A stretch of DNA of 64,000 nucleotides from Dirofilaria immitis (lineage: Eukaryota > Nematoda > Chromadorea > Rhabditida > Onchocercidae): NCBI GenBank assembly GCA_024305405.1, contig JAKNDB010000087.1, positions 6,636,501 to 6,700,500 of the forward strand, given 5' to 3'. The notes under the pieces are model-generated. The model searched no databases and was not told the origin of the DNA. It saw nothing but the letters and a program-made list of their open reading frames with translations. Below are positions 60,709 through 64,000 of the stretch, piece by piece (within the stretch, counting starts at the first letter, position 1; each line of letters opens with the position of its first letter). The position numbers and the translations under genes are program-made.

Positions 60709-62047
60709 TGTAAACTTAAATGGGTTGTTTATAATTACAAAGAGAGACGCTGAAAAATATTTTCAACGGCAAAAATAGTACTGCCGAGAAAAACATTTTG
60801 GATAGATTAAAGATTTGAAAATTGTGTTCTCAAAAAGTTGGTAATTTGTTCTGTTGTTATTTTATCTCATTATCATTCTTATACAATTGTCTCTGAAAAT
60901 CCAAAGAAAATTTGAAGCAAGTAAAGCTTTTGAAATTGTCAAATAATAGAATTTTGAGTAGATCAGTGATGAAATCGGATAGGATATCAATATCAACAGT
61001 GATATATCGTATATATCGCAGTAGAGAATAATCAATCGTATATAATCAATGAACCGTCAATATCGTGTGTTTTATACATGAAGCTCTGAATTCTACTCCT
61101 TCATAGCTTTCTGAGTTTCTGTGTATGCATACTCTTCTATATTTTGTCGATGTAAAAGACATGTTTTCGTCGCCATCTGTCTGTTTGTTTAGCAATCTCC
61201 AAATGATTCTGAACAATTTGAAATGAACAGCATAAACAACAATTAATTTAGTTAAATAACGCAAGTGTGTTTATGTTTTTCTGATTTAATATTGATAATT
61301 AAATTATCCTTGATTACAATTATTTGGTTATATCCTTCCAATCCGATCGAATTCATCAATGATCTTTGAAATAAACCAATAAATGTTTATTTCAAGCTAA
61401 AAATTACAACTAACAGATTTAAGAGCTGCTTGGAACGCTGTTTGTATCATCTAATAGAAGCATATGCGAAATTTATTGTTTTACCTATCCGATTGCATAA
61501 TACTGGATCATCTTGTAACTTTTGCTTTTCGCATTTTTACTGTAGTTTGATTTCGAATGAAAGCAAAATTCAAATTAAAAATTAATTGCTGGTTATTCTA
61601 TCTTCTATTATTTTCAACGTTTTTTGATTTTCTAATTTCATTTATACATTAATTTACTGATTACTTTTACTCTATCTGTCAATAAACATTACATTCATTT
61701 TCCGAAGTTGTTTTAGGATGCTTTTATTTCTTAAAATAATTAATGATAGGAAGAGGAAAATAAGTTTAGTAATGAATTTAAAGAAAATAAAGGATTTCAC
61801 CCTTTATCAATTTCTCAAGGTATTTCTTTTAATATATTAATCAATAGAGTAAAAGTAAAAAAAATATCAATCGTGTTCTTAATATCAATCTTATCACATT
61901 TTGTTTGTCATCATCTGCAGCATAAATAAGTGGTTTCACTGTGCAATAATGTGCGGGTTTTTTTTCTTTTTTAGATCATCAATGAATTGAAAACTATAGA
62001 CATATAAATCGAAGTAGAATGATGGAATAGATACAGGCAGACAAACG
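60709..62047. other. Divergent intergenic region
   Basis: Lies between a possible - strand first exon and the + strand gene starting at 62048. A - strand open stretch (61264-61046) includes DGDENMSFTSTKYRRVCIHR and could be an exon, but it has no linked partner. Otherwise AT-rich. Confidence 0.35.
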
Positions 62048-63521
62048 ATGCTATTCTGTTTTAGACAACATTATACATGGAATTACCTGTTGATTCCACC
62101 AGTTTTATTATTAATAACATACTCTATGCTTTATTATCAATATTATATTTTATATCAATAATTTACTGTACATTCTAAATGAGGTAAGTTGATGACTTAG
62201 TAATATCACTATTTTTCATACCTTATGGGATTTCATTTAAAATCTGATGATTCCAAATAAATTTATATCAATTTATTTGAAGTTAATAAAAACATATCGT
62301 ATTTTATGGTATACTTTTTCGGATAAAGAAACAATATAGGACGAAGAAATAAGCTACATTATACTCTACCTTGTGCAACTATTTTATCTGAGCACTAGAC
62401 TTCAAAAACCTCTAAAAAGAAATGAAAACCAGTCCCCGGAAACTTTAGGTTTTTCAGAAAGTATTAGTTATGGATTACAAATCAATATGCAATTAATAGA
62501 AAAGTTAATAGAATTAGAAAGCAACAAAGGGAGAGCTTTCGAAAGCCCACACTAAAGTTTTGATAGCTCAATTAGAAAGGAGAAAATTAAAAGTCAATTG
62601 ATTCATTATAATGCGCTCATACTGAAAATACTGATTGTATTCCGTCCGATAGGATTTCAGAAAAATCAACATGAATCGACAGCAAGAAATATTACACACG
62701 GATCGGAAACTGTAACGCCTTTTCTCGAAATCTATGAGTCTAATATTAAAATTATCGCATAATTTTTCTAAAATTGCCTTTTCAGAAATTGCAGTTGCTT
62801 TTTTTCCAGAGCGAAGACAAGCGGCTGTTGAAAATCTCGAAGTTTCTAGTAAAATATGGCATAAATTAATAACAGAATCACTAAAAACTGTATTTGGAAT
62901 GAGCAAGTAAAAGGACCATAAAACATAATTTTTTCATGAAGTAATGAGCAATTTAGCAAGTCTCTATTAGGAATTTTTGGTATTCTCATAATTTGGACAA
63001 GAATTATTATTCACATTCTTTATTATGGTCATTTGTTAAGAATTTGTAAGAAGATGGATGAAATACTTAACTGTTCTAGAAAGCAAAGAAATAGCGACTT
63101 TCTACGTTTTTCTAAAACCGAGATCAATATCGAGAAAAAAAAGATTCTTTACAGTTTGGATCGACTGGATCTTCTTGATGCTTCTGATTTCGATGTGTCG
63201 ACAACTGCTTTTACTGATCATATACAGCATCGCAGACATTATTCTACTCATATAATAAAAGACATTAAATTAATAATACATAGTAAGTAATAAAGGATAC
63301 CAATAATAATTTGAATGTTTACTACGTTGTCGCACTGCGTTTGTGACTATCGTTCTTTTCCCACATTAGTTCGGCTGCTTCTATTTCTATGCAACTGTTA
63401 ATCCATCTGAACTGTGTGGATCCTGATGAACTATGTAGATCCTGATGAACTATCGCTTATGCTATCGGATTATCAAATTGCATTTTTCTGTCTTCGAACA
63501 CCCGTTGCAATTGGACTATAA
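62048..63521 (+). CDS. Unrecognised protein with N-terminal membrane segment
   Basis: ATG 62048 opens MLFCFRQHYTWNYLLIPPVL followed by more hydrophobic residues, a signal-anchor-like start; a strong GAG/GTAAGT donor lies at 62184. Later coding blocks on the same strand: about 62373-62552 (LQKPLKRNENQSPETLGFSE), 62640-62909 (ESTARNITHGSETVTPFLEI and RRQAAVENLEVSSKIWHKLI, in two frames), 63052-63282 (MDEILNCSRKQRNSDFLRFS and YSLDRLDLLDASDFDVSTTA, donor GTAAGT) and 63377-63521 (SAASISMQLLIHLNCVDPDE, ending RTPVAIGL and a stop). Several frame changes separate them, including a 19 bp tandem duplication at 63416-63453. I recognise no domain. Single-pass type II topology is possible from the first exon. 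Confidence 0.4.
63416..63453 (+). repeat. 19 bp tandem duplication in coding sequence
   Basis: GTGGATCCTGATGAACTAT (63416-63434) is followed by GTAGATCCTGATGAACTAT (63435-63453), one base different. Because 19 is not a multiple of three, the second copy throws the reading frame; with one copy the frame reads from NCVDPDEL straight into SLMLSDYQIAFF. Confidence 0.85.
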
Positions 63522-64000
63522 CTGAATTACGTTGACACTGATACTGATGCTGATACTGCTTCTAATGAAACTTTTTTATTTAGATGATCCTTGGCACTGA
63601 TAGTAGGATATGATAGTGTTAATTATATAAAAGATTGGTTATTAGACAAAAAAATATGAGGAAGGCAAACAATACTTATAATATTTCAAACAATGCAATG
63701 CCCATGAATTTTAATATTTTAATTAATCTTCATCTTAGCAAATCGTAAGATGAAGAAATCTTCTACATGAAATATGAATAAGTGATTCACTTATCTGAAA
63801 GATATTGCAAATTCCTGTTATGCAAAATATTTTGATTGTTCCTTTGTATTTTTATTATAAAATATTTTCGTTTCCCGACAACCATTGTTTTTCAAATTTC
63901 AGATTCTTAGCTTTCCTGAATAAAGCTGAAAAAGGGACGTCCTTTTGAGTCTAATTTTTATTTGTTTTTCATTTTGATTAAGTAATACATCGAATAGCAA
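63522..64000. other. Window end, no gene seen
   Basis: 3' flank of the preceding + strand gene, AT-rich, nothing supported. Confidence 0.5.

Noticed and set aside
62568..62906. 112-codon - strand open frame
   Set aside because: The opposite strand carries better coding signals (RRQAAVENLEV and others), so this is taken as its shadow.

Overview
The window is AT-rich eukaryotic nuclear DNA with many short exons, phase-symmetric modular exons and TTTCAG-type splice acceptors. The recognisable proteins (agrin, a tnc-2-like troponin C, CstF-50, mS16, HspBP1, a DB-module protein, a SEFIR receptor) all fit a nematode. The AT content and roughly 0.1-2 kb introns suggest a clade III (spirurid/filarial) worm, but that placement is inference. 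I found no operons of bacterial type, no CRISPR array and no intact transposon.

Layout. 134-17674 (+): the 3' part of an agrin-like proteoglycan gene. It encodes follistatin/Kazal repeats, two laminin-EGF modules, another Kazal, then three laminin-G domains separated by EGF modules; its 5' end lies before the window. 19126-20984 (+): troponin C. 21622-30937 (+): a tight same-strand run of mitochondrial ribosomal protein mS16, a transmembrane SEFIR (IL-17-receptor-like) protein and a C2H2 zinc-finger protein. Intergenic gaps are only about 310 and 430 bp, as expected of a nematode trans-spliced operon. 32161-34615 (-): HspBP1, an Hsp70 nucleotide-exchange factor. It lies head to head with 35462-38515 (+), the cleavage stimulation factor subunit CstF-50, whose 11 exons are all intact.

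38.5-48.8 kb is gene-poor and holds only an isolated N-terminal piece of a biotin carboxylase (-, 43927-44273). From 48.8 kb on there are less certain genes: an unrecognised protein (+, 48800-51677), a DB-module cysteine-rich protein (-, 53545-54680), a short polyglutamine-containing reading frame (-, 55127-55347), an unrecognised membrane protein (-, 55695-57308, possibly reaching to 60708) with a serine tRNA(GCU) gene inside one of its introns, and an unrecognised protein with an N-terminal membrane segment (+, 62048-63521).

One pattern runs through almost the whole window. In most of the conserved genes the reading frame is interrupted at one or more places where adding back a single base, often in a short A, T or G run, restores a conserved domain. 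CstF-50 is clean. Independent single-copy genes affected in the same way point to under-called homopolymers in the underlying sequence rather than to real gene death, so gene models built from the raw frames will look truncated.
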